Source: Halomonas litopenaei (GTDB lineage: Bacteria > Pseudomonadota > Gammaproteobacteria > Pseudomonadales > Halomonadaceae). From it: a stretch of DNA of 64,000 nucleotides. The stretch covers positions 1-64,000 of the forward strand of contig NZ_PXNS01000015.1 of the NCBI RefSeq assembly GCF_003045775.1. Reading direction: 5' to 3'. The position numbers were made by a program, and so were the translations under genes. The first letter of the stretch is position 1, and every line of letters starts with the position of its first letter. Shown one piece after another: positions 46,677 to 55,538 of this stretch. The notes beneath the pieces are model-generated. The model searched no databases. It was not told the DNA's origin and saw nothing but the letters and a program-made list of their open reading frames with translations.

Positions 46677-47969
46677 TTGCGCGCACTCCCTGCCACTCTC
46701 CCGGTTCTGTTCCTGTGTGAGATCAGCTTCCTGCTGGGTCACGGTCTGATCATGACCCTGCTCGGGGTCCGCATGTCGCTGGAGGGCTTCCCCTCCCAGA
46801 TGGCGGGGCTTCTGATGTCGAGCTTCTCGCTGGGGTTCGTGGCCGGAAGCTACTGGCTCGAGAAGCGCATTCGCAGCGTCGGCCATATTCGCGTGTTCGC
46901 CGCCTGTGCGGCGTCGCTGGCGGTTACCGCCATGCTTCATGGACTGTGGATCAATCCCTGGGCCTGGCTGGTCTGGCGGCTGATCGGGGGTGGTGCCACG
47001 GCGGGCCTGTTGATGGTCATGGAGTCCTGGGTGTCGGGGGAGTCCAGCAACGATAATCGCGGTCGCGTGCTGGGCTGGTACATGGTGATTTCGACCACCT
47101 CGCTGGCCGGCGGCCAGTGGATGCTCAATCTGGCCGACCCGGGCGGCCCGGTACTGTTCTCGGTGGTGGGGATGCTGTTTGCGCTGTCGCTGGTCCCGTT
47201 GTCGATTCATCGTATCCAGGGGCCCAGTCGTCACCACGACGTGACGCCGCGCAAGATTCGTCTGTCGACCCTGTATCGGCGGGCGCCGGTGGGCCTGGTC
47301 GGTGCCTTTACCGGCGGCCTGATGGTGCAGGCGTTCTTCGCCATGACTCCGTACTACGGTCAGGAAATCGGCCTGACCACCGCCCAGACCGCCAAGTTCA
47401 TGGCGGTTACCACCCTGGTGGCGCTGGTCGCCCAGTGGGGGCTGGGACGGGTTTCGGATCGACTCGACCGGCGTCGCGTCATTCTGTGGATGGCGATCGT
47501 GATGACCGTCACCGGTGCTCTGATCTCGGCGGCGGCCGGTGCCAGCTTCTGGCTGCTGCTGGCGATCGCCTGCGGCCACACTGCCATGCTGCACACCCTG
47601 TATTCGCTCAGTCTGGCCCATACCAATGACTGGCTCGAACCCGAGGAGGTGGTCGCTGCCAATGCCAAGCTGATGATCTGGTACGGCATCGGCTCGGTCA
47701 TCGGGCCTTTCAGTGCCTCGCTGGTGATGCAGGCGGCGGGTCCCGACGGACTATGGCTGTTTCTCGGCATGGCGGCCTTTGCCCTGGCCATGTTCGTGAT
47801 GGTCAGGCTCCACGGTGAGCGGGGCAAGTCGGTCGAGCAGGAGCCCTTCGTCGCTCAGCCGGTGATGGAGACTCCGCACTTCGCCGAGATCGATCCCCGC
47901 TATGAGCCCCAGCAGCTTGAGCTGGACCTGGAGGGTGAAGAAGAGCACACAGCCGACGCCGTCGGCTGA
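46677..47969 (+). CDS. MFS transporter
   Basis: A 430-residue major facilitator protein with twelve membrane helices and a hydrophilic, acidic tail from about 390. The RVSDRLDRRRVILW loop between helices is the usual MFS motif. The subgroup resembles YcaD/YfkF-like carriers of unknown substrate. GGAGG (46666-46670) fits TTG 46677 (6 nt) better than the GTG at 46674. The convergent gene at 47980 is 10 nt away. Confidence 0.83.
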   Translation: MRALPATLPVLFLCEISFLLGHGLIMTLLGVRMSLEGFPSQMAGLLMSSFSLGFVAGSYWLEKRIRSVGHIRVFAACAASLAVTAMLHGLWINPWAWLVWRLIGGGATAGLLMVMESWVSGESSNDNRGRVLGWYMVISTTSLAGGQWMLNLADPGGPVLFSVVGMLFALSLVPLSIHRIQGPSRHHDVTPRKIRLSTLYRRAPVGLVGAFTGGLMVQAFFAMTPYYGQEIGLTTAQTAKFMAVTTLVALVAQWGLGRVSDRLDRRRVILWMAIVMTVTGALISAAAGASFWLLLAIACGHTAMLHTLYSLSLAHTNDWLEPEEVVAANAKLMIWYGIGSVIGPFSASLVMQAAGPDGLWLFLGMAAFALAMFVMVRLHGERGKSVEQEPFVAQPVMETPHFAEIDPRYEPQQLELDLEGEEEHTADAVG

Positions 47970-47979
47970 CGCCAGGGCG

Positions 47980-48738
47980 TCAGGTGATTTCGCAGCGGCT
48001 GTGGGGTGGCAGCATCACGTCGGCGGTGCGTTGCTGGCCCGCACTGGCCTGTTTTTCCAGCAGCAGCAGGCCGCCGAGCTGCACCCGATGTTCATCTCCC
48101 AAGGCGAACGCCAGACGCCGAGAACAGGTCGGGTAGAAGCGGTGTTCGACCATCGCCGACAGCGGAAGCGCCAGATCCTCGTTCTGTCCGGCGTGCAGGC
48201 CATGTTGCTGGAGTGCCTGGTCCAGCTCGACCAGGCTTCTGTCGAGTCTGCGGCAATCGAAGGCGACGTGATGCACCCGGGGGCCCATGACCGCCAGCCA
48301 GCCGGCCAGTGGATGGGCGCGATGAAGCTGCTGGTAGCTGTCCCAGTCAGGCATCGACCAGGGGCGGTTGGCGCCAAGCAATGGGGTTCGTTCTGCGTTG
48401 CCGGTGGCGACCAGCTTCAGCAGAGTATCGCGAGGCTGGCGCGACAGACGGGTGGTCTGCAGCTCGACGATGTTCAGTCTCGGCCCTTCTTCACGGCCGG
48501 CGAACAGGCAGGCGAGCAGGCCTCGGTCGGGCAGGGCGTAACGATATAGAGGGCGGTAGCCGTGCTGTTCAAGATCCGGCAACAGGGAGGCCAGGCTCCA
48601 GGGGGACTGGCTCACGGTGACCAGCGTGAAGCACTCGACCGGCGCATCCACCGGCCACAGGCGCAGCGCACCGATGTCAGGGTGCTGATGGACGTAGTCC
48701 AGCCACAATTGCTGAACGAAGCGCTGCTGCTCTGTCAT
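47980..48738 (-). CDS. DUF1338-like protein
   Basis: A 252-residue protein. The pattern FVQQLWLDYVHQHPD, a GYRPLYRY-type stretch, MPDWDSYQQLHRAHPLAGWLAVMG and HHVAFD follows the layout of DUF1338, the family of 2-oxoadipate dioxygenases/decarboxylases (HglS/YdcJ). The N-terminal DHIAFRT motif, which carries a metal ligand in the family, reads ECFTLVT here, so activity is doubtful, and the protein is shorter than HglS. I rate the family match as tentative. Confidence 0.5.
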   Translation of the reverse strand: MTEQQRFVQQLWLDYVHQHPDIGALRLWPVDAPVECFTLVTVSQSPWSLASLLPDLEQHGYRPLYRYALPDRGLLACLFAGREEGPRLNIVELQTTRLSRQPRDTLLKLVATGNAERTPLLGANRPWSMPDWDSYQQLHRAHPLAGWLAVMGPRVHHVAFDCRRLDRSLVELDQALQQHGLHAGQNEDLALPLSAMVEHRFYPTCSRRLAFALGDEHRVQLGGLLLLEKQASAGQQRTADVMLPPHSRCEIT

Positions 48739-48919
48739 TGCCGATCCTTGCCTGCCAGGAAGCCTGTCCTGTGAGTATAGGCAGGAAGGAGGGACGATCT
48801 TTCAACGACGGGCGAACGTTCAACGGTTTCGGCGGCCAGACGGGTGACGGCAAGCTCTGTTGGCCAGGATGGGCAGGGCAGGTGGCATGACCAGGCGCAC
48901 GTTTCGTGGGGTCTTCAGC

Positions 48920-48951
48920 AAAAAAACGGGAAGCCCGTGTGGGCTTCCCGT
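48920..48951 (-). terminator. terminator of the grx transcript
   Basis: On the minus strand an 11-bp stem (complement of 48941-48951 with 48926-48936) ends in seven T. It lies just past the glutaredoxin stop. Confidence 0.85.
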
Positions 48952-48975
48952 CTTGTTACCGGCTGTGCCGTCGGT

Positions 48976-49239
48976 TCAGGCAGGCATCAGCTCATTGTCG
49001 CGAACGTACTGGTCGAACTCGGTGAAGCCGCCCACGTGGGTCTGGTCGACGAAGATCTGCGGCACGGTGGTGACCGGCTTGCCGATGGTCTTTTCCATAT
49101 CGGCCTTGGTGATGCCTTCTTCGTGAATATCCACGTAGCGGTAGCCCTCGATGCGACCGGCGTCACTCAGAGAGTTGGCGAGCTCCTTGGCGCGTACGCA
49201 GAAGGGGCAGCCGGGGCGACCGAAGATGACAACAATCAT
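48976..49239 (-). CDS. grxA: glutaredoxin (GrxA type)
   Basis: An 87-residue thiol-disulfide reductase with the dithiol active site C11-P-F-C14, the TVPQIFVD cis-proline segment and GGFTEFDQYVR glutathione loop, as in GrxA. It reduces ribonucleotide reductase and other proteins with glutathione. GAGGAGC stands before the ATG. The gene ends in a strong terminator. Confidence 0.92.
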   Translation of the reverse strand: MIVVIFGRPGCPFCVRAKELANSLSDAGRIEGYRYVDIHEEGITKADMEKTIGKPVTTVPQIFVDQTHVGGFTEFDQYVRDNELMPA

Positions 49240-49426
49240 GAAAGCTCCTCGCATCGTTGATGCAGTGGGTAGTGTTGAATCAGCGACCTGTCCGGCGCCA
49301 TGCGGCGGGACGGTCAATGAGTAAGTGGATGGCGCGCATTGTGACGGATTGCATCGCGGAAGGCCAATAGCGTTGCTGAATGCCGTTCGATCGAACACGG
49401 CTATCGACATGGCGAAAAGTCGACGC

Positions 49427-50257
49427 TCAACCGATACCGATATCGCGCAATTCCCCTGCGTCGGCCTGGCGCAGCAGCTCTCCGAGCTCGTCGAAGATCG
49501 CTGGAGCGCTGACCAGCAGGTTCTCGCCGTAAAGGTCCTCGGGCAGGCCCTCCGGGCAGGGATACAGGTGCCCGGTGCGGGCGCCGGCCTCTCGGGCGAT
49601 CAGCCAGCCTGCGGCGAAATCCCAGGGAGAGACGGTTTCGTAGTAGGCGTCCAGGCGACCACAGGCGACATCGCACAGATCCAGGGCGGCGGCGCCGTTG
49701 CGACGCACATCGCGACAGTGGTGAAGCACCGCGCCAAGGCGACGCATCAGGGGCAGACGGCTGTCACGCCGGTACGGAAAGCCGGTACCGACCAGGCTCT
49801 GCTCGAGGGACTCGCTCTGGCTTGCGCTGATCGACTGTCCATTGCGCCAGGCGCCCTTGTCGCGTATTGCGGTGAAGGTCTCGCCGAGGAAGGGGGCATG
49901 GACCACGCCCAATTGGGTGACGCCATCCTTGACGTAGGCGATCGACACCGCCACATGGAAAAGCCCGTGGGCGAAATTGACGGTACCATCGATGGGATCG
50001 ACCACCCACAGGGCGCCATCTTGTTCCACGGCATCCTTGTCGGGGGCCAGCTCCTCACTGAGGCGGTCCTCGCCGGGGAAGGCCGATTCCAGGCGTTCGG
50101 TGATCATGGTGTCCACCGCCACGTCGGTATCGGTGACCAGCTCCTGGCCTTCCTTGAAGTGATGCTTGAGGTCGTCACCTTCGCGGGCATCGCGGATCAT
50201 CTTGCCAGCCGCCGTGGCGATGTCGATGGTGGCTTCCAGACGTTCCTCGAGGGTCAT
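49427..50257 (-). CDS. inositol-1-monophosphatase family protein
   Basis: A 276-residue metal-dependent phosphatase of the SuhB/IMPase fold. The metal and phosphate motifs WVVDPIDGTVNFAHG and EELAPDKDA, and WDFAAGWLIAREAG near residue 215, are present. Possible substrates are inositol phosphates or phosphoadenosine phosphates; the protein could also be an SuhB-like Rho-associated factor. Start 50257 has AAGGAG 7 nt upstream, while the longer frame from 50302 has none. Confidence 0.88.
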   Translation of the reverse strand: MTLEERLEATIDIATAAGKMIRDAREGDDLKHHFKEGQELVTDTDVAVDTMITERLESAFPGEDRLSEELAPDKDAVEQDGALWVVDPIDGTVNFAHGLFHVAVSIAYVKDGVTQLGVVHAPFLGETFTAIRDKGAWRNGQSISASQSESLEQSLVGTGFPYRRDSRLPLMRRLGAVLHHCRDVRRNGAAALDLCDVACGRLDAYYETVSPWDFAAGWLIAREAGARTGHLYPCPEGLPEDLYGENLLVSAPAIFDELGELLRQADAGELRDIGIG

Positions 50258-50378
50258 GGGCGACTCCTTGCAGGGGGAGGGATTTTGGCTGAAGTCTAAC
50301 ATTCCCGTTCGGCGCGTGCCTGTGGGTGTCGAGGACAGTAACGGGGAATCAAGGGTTCAACAGTGACAGGAAGGTGTG

Positions 50379-50798
50379 ATGTCTGCGCTATCGATGGAGC
50401 AGTACCGGCGGCTGGAACGTCTTGCCAGGGAATTCAGTGATCGTCACCTGCGAGCGTTCAAGGCGCGTCCGGAGTTTCACCCCCGGCTTGCGGTGGATGC
50501 CTTGTGTTTTGCGCCCTGTCCTGGCCGGCCTGGATGGCTGGTTGGCGCCTGGCTGACGCCCTGCGACCTGTCGCTGGCGCTGGTGCGGGAATCCGCCGAG
50601 GCGTGCGATACGGGCACGGCCGGGCCTCAGGTGCTGGAGCTGCCAAGGGGGGAATTCGAGCTGGAGCCGGAAATCATGGCCGGGGACATACTGTGGCGCT
50701 GCCTGCTATTGAACGACCTTGGCGATGTCGACGACATGGGCGAGGCCTGTCGCCTGGCACAGCGGTTGATGGACAAGGTGATGACGGCCCCCGAGTGA
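50379..50798 (+). CDS. HybE-like protein
   Basis: A 139-residue protein whose central LVGAWLTPCDLSLALVRE and FELEPEIMAGDILWR fit the HybE/HupJ family, chaperones of [NiFe]-hydrogenase maturation. No hydrogenase gene lies in this window, so its role here is open. AGGAAGG (50368-50374) precedes ATG 50379; an ATG-overlapping GTG at 50376 is less likely. It stands between suhB-type and bdhA genes on the plus strand. Confidence 0.55.
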   Translation: MSALSMEQYRRLERLAREFSDRHLRAFKARPEFHPRLAVDALCFAPCPGRPGWLVGAWLTPCDLSLALVRESAEACDTGTAGPQVLELPRGEFELEPEIMAGDILWRCLLLNDLGDVDDMGEACRLAQRLMDKVMTAPE

Positions 50799-50940
50799 GC
50801 GATCGAGACCTTTGTCCGGCTGGCGCTGCAATGCAGCACTGACATATGCTGGGATGCTGATGTAGGCATTGGCAGGCATCGTCATCAGAGACGCCACCCG
50901 TTCGATGGGTGATGTGTTCCAGACCCAGAGGAGAGCAATA

Positions 50941-51708
50941 GTGAGCGATCATTCCACTCCCAGAGTTGCCCTGGTGACCGGCACCAGCAGCGGCATCGGT
51001 GCGGCGGTCGTCGCCCATTTGCGTGCTCAGGGGCATCAAGTCCTGGCGGTCGACTTCAACCCGGCCGGACGGGAGGTGGCCGAGGCCGAGGGTGCGGTCT
51101 TCCACGAGGCCGATCTCACCCAGGCCGAGGCCTGTCGCGGCGCCGTCGATGAAGCCCTGAGGCGTTTCGGGCGGCTGGATATTCTGGTCAACAACGCCGG
51201 CATCCAGCACGTCGCTCCCATCGAGGAGTTCCCCCAGGAAAAATGGCGTCAGATCATCGATCTGATGCTGACCGCGCCCTTCCTGCTGACCCAGGCGGCC
51301 TGGCCGTCGATGCGCGAGAATGGTTGGGGGCGCATCGTCAATATCGCCTCGGTCCATGCCCAGGTGGCCTCGCCCGGCAAGGCCGCCTACATCAGCGCCA
51401 AGCATGGCATGATCGGACTGACCAAGACCGCTGCGCTGGAAGGCGGCGCCCAGGGCATCACCGCCAACGCCCTGTGTCCGGCCTACGTCAAGACGCCACT
51501 GGTGGACAATCAGATCGCCGACCAGGCCAGACTCCATGGGATGGAGGAGCAGGAGGTGATCGAACAGATCATGCTCAAGAATGCCGCCGTGAAGCGCTTG
51601 ATCGACCCCTCCGAGGTGGCGAGCCTGGTCGGGTATCTTGCCTCGGATGCGGCCGGTGCAGTCACCGGCGCCAGCTGGAATATCGATCTGGGCTGGACCG
51701 CCCAGTAA
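50941..51708 (+). CDS. bdhA: 3-hydroxybutyrate dehydrogenase
   Basis: Short-chain dehydrogenase of 255 residues. The NAD-binding VTGTSSGIGAAVV, NNAGIQHV and the catalytic YISAKHG motif are present, and PAYVKTPLVDNQI is typical of BdhA. It oxidises 3-hydroxybutyrate to acetoacetate. The start is GTG 50941 with AGAGGAGA before it; the frame upstream to 50869 lacks a site. Acetoacetate would be used by ScoAB, encoded 5 kb to the left. Confidence 0.9.
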   Translation: MSDHSTPRVALVTGTSSGIGAAVVAHLRAQGHQVLAVDFNPAGREVAEAEGAVFHEADLTQAEACRGAVDEALRRFGRLDILVNNAGIQHVAPIEEFPQEKWRQIIDLMLTAPFLLTQAAWPSMRENGWGRIVNIASVHAQVASPGKAAYISAKHGMIGLTKTAALEGGAQGITANALCPAYVKTPLVDNQIADQARLHGMEEQEVIEQIMLKNAAVKRLIDPSEVASLVGYLASDAAGAVTGASWNIDLGWTAQ

Positions 51709-51847
51709 AGCACGCTGTTGCAGAGCCTCCGTTGCAGAGCCTCTGCTGAAGACCCCCTGGCGCTTGGCCCTTCGTGTTGAGAGTCTGGGGGTAAAATGCA
51801 CGGGCGCAAAGACCTCTGATCTAGAGGCGCCTGGCGCAATGAAGGGC

Positions 51848-51905
51848 GGTAGAGAGGGCTGGTAGAGAGAGGGCCGGTAGAGAGACCTGGTAGAGACACA
51901 CCCGA
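51848..51905 (+). repeat. four imperfect purine-rich direct repeats (GGTAGAGA)
   Basis: Copies of GGTAGAGA with variable tails begin at 51848, 51861, 51876 and 51889, giving a period of 13 to 15 bp. It is a local low-complexity tract. Confidence 0.7.
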
Positions 51906-51940
51906 CGTCGGGCATGCACTATCGTGCTGAGCTCAAACAA

Positions 51941-51970
51941 GAGACGCAGCCCTTGGGCTGCGTCTCTTTT
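51941..51970 (+). terminator. terminator after bdhA
   Basis: Perfect 12-bp stem GAGACGCAGCCC (51941-51952) with GGGCTGCGTCTC (51955-51966), then TTTT. It ends the bdhA transcript before the convergent regA gene; the 16-bp repeats start on its last T. Confidence 0.85.
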
Positions 51971-52033
51971 GTATCGGGTGTCCGCTGTATCGGGTGTCCG
52001 CTGTATCGGGTGTCCGCTGTATCGGGCGTCTGC
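51970..52033 (+). repeat. four tandem 16-bp repeats
   Basis: Unit TGTATCGGGTGTCCGC repeats at 51970, 51986 and 52002 without change; a fourth copy at 52018 has two changes. The array lies directly after a terminator and 40 nt past the regA stop codon on the other strand. A short array like this is prone to change in copy number. Confidence 0.85.
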
Positions 52034-52072
52034 TTTAGCGGGGGGTATCACCAGCAGCGTACGATGGTGTCA

Positions 52073-52612
52073 TCAACGCCGGACTGGCCGCTTCTGCAGT
52101 TTGCGCTGCAGGGTGCGACGGTGCATGCCGAGCGCCCTGGCGGTGGCCGAGATGTTGCCGTCGTGTTCCTGCAGCACCTTCTGGATATGCTCCCAGGTCA
52201 GGCGGTTGATCGACGGCGGGTTGTCTGCCACCTCGGTTTCGGGATTGCCCTCACGCTGTTCCAGGGCGCTGAGTACCTCGTCAGCGTCCACTGGCTTGCA
52301 CAGGTAGTTGACCGCCCCGAGCTTGATCGCCTCCACCGCCGTGGCGATGCTGGAGTAGCCGGTCAGCACCACGATGCGGCAGTCGGGAACCACCTCCAGC
52401 AGTTCGGGCAACAGCTTCAACCCCGAGTCCTGGTCGAGCTTGAGGTCCAGGGTGGCGACCTCAGGCTGGTGGCGACGCGCCAGTTCCAGTGCCTGGGTGG
52501 CGTCATGGGCCACCTCGACCTCGTGGCCGCGGCGCTGCATGGCGCGTTCGAGTACGTGGCAAAAGACCTCATCGTCATCGATGATCAGTAGCCGGTGTGC
52601 GGTGTCTTGCAT
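52073..52612 (-). CDS. regA: RegA-type response regulator
   Basis: A 179-residue two-domain regulator: receiver (about 8-120) with phosphorylation site D56 in EVATLDLKLDQDSG, and the KPVDADEV end, then a Fis-type helix-turn-helix (WEHIQKVLQEHDGNISATARALGMHRRTLQRKLQK). This is the RegA/PrrA/ActR family that controls respiration, fixation of carbon or nitrogen, and oxidases in response to redox state. It follows regB in the same direction with a 21-nt gap, and the short tail after the helix-turn-helix is basic. Confidence 0.88.
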   Translation of the reverse strand: MQDTAHRLLIIDDDEVFCHVLERAMQRRGHEVEVAHDATQALELARRHQPEVATLDLKLDQDSGLKLLPELLEVVPDCRIVVLTGYSSIATAVEAIKLGAVNYLCKPVDADEVLSALEQREGNPETEVADNPPSINRLTWEHIQKVLQEHDGNISATARALGMHRRTLQRKLQKRPVRR

Positions 52613-52633
52613 GATGTCCTCGTGAATGGAGAC

Positions 52634-53893
52634 TCAGCCGACGCGGGGCAGGGTGACCTCGGTCAGGGTGCCGCCGTCGTGATGATTATACAGACTGACG
52701 CCCCCGCCGAAGCGATTGATGGTGGCGTGGGTCAGGAACAGACCGATTCCCAGTCCCTTGCTCTTGGTCGACACGAAGGTCTCGCCGAGCTGGTCGGCGA
52801 TCGACATGGGGATGCCTGGCCCATGATCGCGGATATCGATGATCACCTTGTCGGCGGTCCAGTCGAGCTGGATCTCGATATCGTCCGGCTGGGCGTCGGC
52901 GGCGTTGTTCAGCAGGTTGGTCAGCGCCTGGTCCAGGGTGGTATCCACCGCGATCGATGGCTGGCCGCGTCGGCGTGCGACCTCAAGGCGATGGGTAACG
53001 TCCGGGCGCAGCACCAGCCAGCGGTCGATCACACCGTCGAGCCAGCTCTGGGCGTCGCGGGTCTCCGGCTCGTCCTTGCGCCTGAGGTCGGCGCTTTCGA
53101 CCAGGTTGCGCAGGCGCGCCTTGCAGGTGTCAACCTGCTGGCGCAACAGGTCGATATCTTCCACCAGCCTGGGGTCGTCGTGGTGTTCGTTCTTGAGTTC
53201 GGACAGCACTACCGCCATGGTCGACAGCGGCGTGCCGAGTTCGTGGGCGGTGCCGGCGGCCTGGGTCGCCACCGCCAGCACCTGCTCCGAGCGCAGTGCC
53301 GCCTCGCGAGTCCGAGCCAGGGTCTGGTCGCGATGGCGCAGGGCGTGGGCCATCTTGTAGATAAAGAAGGTCACCAGGCCTGCCGACAGGAAGAAGTTGA
53401 GCCACATGCCCAGCACGTGAAGGTTGACGCTGGAGGCATAGTGGGAGCCCAGCTGCGGCACCGGATGGTAGACCACCATCAGGGCGCTGTAGGCGGCCAT
53501 GGCGGTGAGTGCCAGGATCCAGGCGTGACGCCAGGGCAGGGTGGCAGCGGCGATGGTCACCGGCACCAGATAGTAGGTGATGAAGGGATTGGTCGCACCG
53601 CCGGTGAAGTAGAACAGCAGGGTCAGCCCGGCCACGTCCAGCAGCAGGTGGATCAGGTACTCGTGATGGCTGACATCCCTGGGCCGGCCCAGGCGCCACC
53701 AGGTGGCGATATTGATCAGGCCCATGGCGACGATCACCGCGATCACCGCAGGAACGTCGAGGGCGAAGTCCAGCAGCTCGATGCCGACGATGATGGCGAC
53801 CAGGAAGCCGGTCCAGGTGATGCCGCGTACAAAGGTCAGGCGGATCAGATTGCGGTTGGGCGTCGACAGCGGCAATGGAAGGGCGGCAGGCAT
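52634..53893 (-). CDS. regB: RegB-type redox sensor histidine kinase
   Basis: A 419-residue sensor with about six membrane helices, the quinone-sensing motif GGATNPF (residues 98-104) found in RegB/PrrB, then the histidine box GTAHELGTPLSTM with H217, and the ATPase domain (NLLNNAADAQ, DHGPGIP, GLGIGLFLTHATINRFGGG). C257, in the VDTCKARLRNL segment, corresponds in position to the redox-active cysteine of RegB. Start 53893 has GGGAGA upstream. It pairs with RegA. Confidence 0.88.
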   Translation of the reverse strand: MPAALPLPLSTPNRNLIRLTFVRGITWTGFLVAIIVGIELLDFALDVPAVIAVIVAMGLINIATWWRLGRPRDVSHHEYLIHLLLDVAGLTLLFYFTGGATNPFITYYLVPVTIAAATLPWRHAWILALTAMAAYSALMVVYHPVPQLGSHYASSVNLHVLGMWLNFFLSAGLVTFFIYKMAHALRHRDQTLARTREAALRSEQVLAVATQAAGTAHELGTPLSTMAVVLSELKNEHHDDPRLVEDIDLLRQQVDTCKARLRNLVESADLRRKDEPETRDAQSWLDGVIDRWLVLRPDVTHRLEVARRRGQPSIAVDTTLDQALTNLLNNAADAQPDDIEIQLDWTADKVIIDIRDHGPGIPMSIADQLGETFVSTKSKGLGIGLFLTHATINRFGGGVSLYNHHDGGTLTEVTLPRVG

Positions 53894-54209
53894 GATCTCT
53901 CCCTCGATGAGTGGCGGCATGATAGCGCATCGCAGGGCCGACCGTCGTGGGGCGCGCGCAACAGGCCTGGTGCCCGAATCGGCGGCTCCGGCCTGGGGTC
54001 ATGCGCACCAGGGATAAAGTCGTTGGCGGCGAGCGATTGCGTCTCGCCCGTGGCTGGGCAACAGTGGCAGGAGCCTGTGCAGCGAAGACGCCAGGTGGTG
54101 TCTTCGACGTGACTGTCGGCTTGAGCACACTGCCAAGTGGCTTTATCGGCATGCGTTGACACAGCGCTTCATCGGCAAAGGGCGCGGTCTGAACAAGGGA
54201 ATGGATGGA
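53894..54209. other. 316-nt noncoding region between regB and the RND pair
   Basis: No gene is supported. It contains the hairpin-like repeat CGAAGAC and GTCTTCG (54083-54106) in the right half. Promoters of regBA on the left and of the efflux operon on the right are expected but I could not mark their boxes. Confidence 0.4.
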
Positions 54210-55538
54210 ATGCTGAAGCGACTGCTACCGATCGTGGTTCTGGCGATCGGCGTGGGTGGGTTCTGGCTGTTGAAGGTGACGCGGCCGGCGCCGCCTCCGG
54301 TAACGGTGGAAGAACGCGAGTGGCCGGTCGCCGCCATGACGCTGTCGCTGGGCCGCCACGCACCGACCCTGGCGCTCTACGGCGAGGTGCTGGCGCCGGA
54401 TCGCCTGAGGCTGGTGGCGTCGCTGGATGGCCACGTCGGGCAGCGCCCGGTACGTGATGGTGACCGGGTCGAAGAGGGCGACCTGCTGGTAGCCCTGGCC
54501 GAGGAAGACGTGGTGCCGGTGGTGACGCGGGCCGAGGCGGAGGTGGCACGGCTGGAGGCCGAGATCGAGGCGGAAAAGATTCGCTTCGAGAGCGATCGAC
54601 AGGCGCTGGCTCGGGAACAGTCGCTGCTCGACAACGCCCGCAGTCAGCTCGAGCGTATGCGCTCGCTGGTGCGGCGTAATCTGGCCTCCCGGGCCGAGCT
54701 TGACGCCGACGAGAACGAAATCGCCCGAGCCCAGGTGACGCTGGTCAGTCGCCAGGGCGAACTCGACGGACACCCCGCCAGGCTGACCAGTCTCGAGGCC
54801 CAGCGGCGCCAGGCCGAGGCGTCGCTGGCCGAAGCCCGTCGCGATGCGCGAAGGGCTCGGGCCGAAGCGCCTTTCGCCGGTATCGTCACCGCTGTTGAAG
54901 TCGCGCCGGGTGACCGGGTGCGCGAGGGTGACGCCCTGCTCGATCTGATCCCGCTCGATGGCCTCGAGGTGCGTGCCCGGGTGCCCAGGGGCGTGCAGTC
55001 CGAACTGGTGTCGAGCCTGGCCGATGGCGCTCGCCCTGAGGCCGTCGACGACGAGGGCGGGCGCTATCGGCTGAGAGCACTGTCGGGCCAGGGGGACCCC
55101 GCCGGCACCGAGGCCATCCTCGAGGTGGTGTCCTCGCCGGCCCGCCTGCGGCCTGGTTCGCTGGTATCGCTGTCACTCGCCCGTCCCGAGGTGGCCGACA
55201 GTGCGGCGATACCCTTCAGCGCCCTGTACGGTGCCGATCGGATCTACGTCATCGAACAGGGGCGCCTGCGGCCGATTGAGGTCAGGCGACACGGCGAGAC
55301 CAGCGGGCCTGACGGGGGCTCCTGGGTGATCGTCAGCGGTGAGGGGCTGGCCGACGGCCAGCGCCTGGCCACCACCCATCTGCCCAACGCCATCGAAGGA
55401 TTAAGAGTGGTGGACCTGTCCCGGGGTAGCGGGCCCGCCGATATCAGCGCAACCCAGGTGCCGGCTGGCCAGAGGTCTGGTGAGTCTGTGAACTCACCGT
55501 CCGCGGGCGACGATGTTCGGGCGGAGGCCGGCCCGTGA
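54210..55538 (+). CDS. RND efflux membrane fusion protein
   Basis: Periplasmic adaptor of 442 residues. One N-terminal membrane segment (about 5-22) serves as anchor, then barrel-lipoyl halves flank a long alpha-helical hairpin (about 100-215, EAEVARLEAEIEAEKIRF and the RRQAEASLAEARRDARR return), with the lipoyl-type AEAPFAGIVTAVEVAPGDRVREGD and a C-terminal barrel. The last 60 residues are low in complexity. ATG 54210 fits AAGGGA 9 nt upstream. It overlaps the pump gene by 4 nt. Confidence 0.87.
   Translation: MLKRLLPIVVLAIGVGGFWLLKVTRPAPPPVTVEEREWPVAAMTLSLGRHAPTLALYGEVLAPDRLRLVASLDGHVGQRPVRDGDRVEEGDLLVALAEEDVVPVVTRAEAEVARLEAEIEAEKIRFESDRQALAREQSLLDNARSQLERMRSLVRRNLASRAELDADENEIARAQVTLVSRQGELDGHPARLTSLEAQRRQAEASLAEARRDARRARAEAPFAGIVTAVEVAPGDRVREGDALLDLIPLDGLEVRARVPRGVQSELVSSLADGARPEAVDDEGGRYRLRALSGQGDPAGTEAILEVVSSPARLRPGSLVSLSLARPEVADSAAIPFSALYGADRIYVIEQGRLRPIEVRRHGETSGPDGGSWVIVSGEGLADGQRLATTHLPNAIEGLRVVDLSRGSGPADISATQVPAGQRSGESVNSPSAGDDVRAEAGP

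Larger units (their letters stand above)
51709..52072. other. 364-nt noncoding region with two tandem-repeat tracts
   Basis: No gene is supported; the open frames that cross it consist of repeat translations. It holds a duplicated GTTGCAGAGCCT near the left end, the purine-rich repeats 51848-51905, a perfect palindrome CCCGACGTCGGG (51901-51912), the bdhA terminator (51941-51970) and 16-bp repeats at 51970-52033. Confidence 0.6.

Noticed and set aside
51821..52051. open frames with repeated peptides around 51821-52051
   Set aside because: They are translations of the tandem DNA repeats and cross a terminator; no start site supports them.
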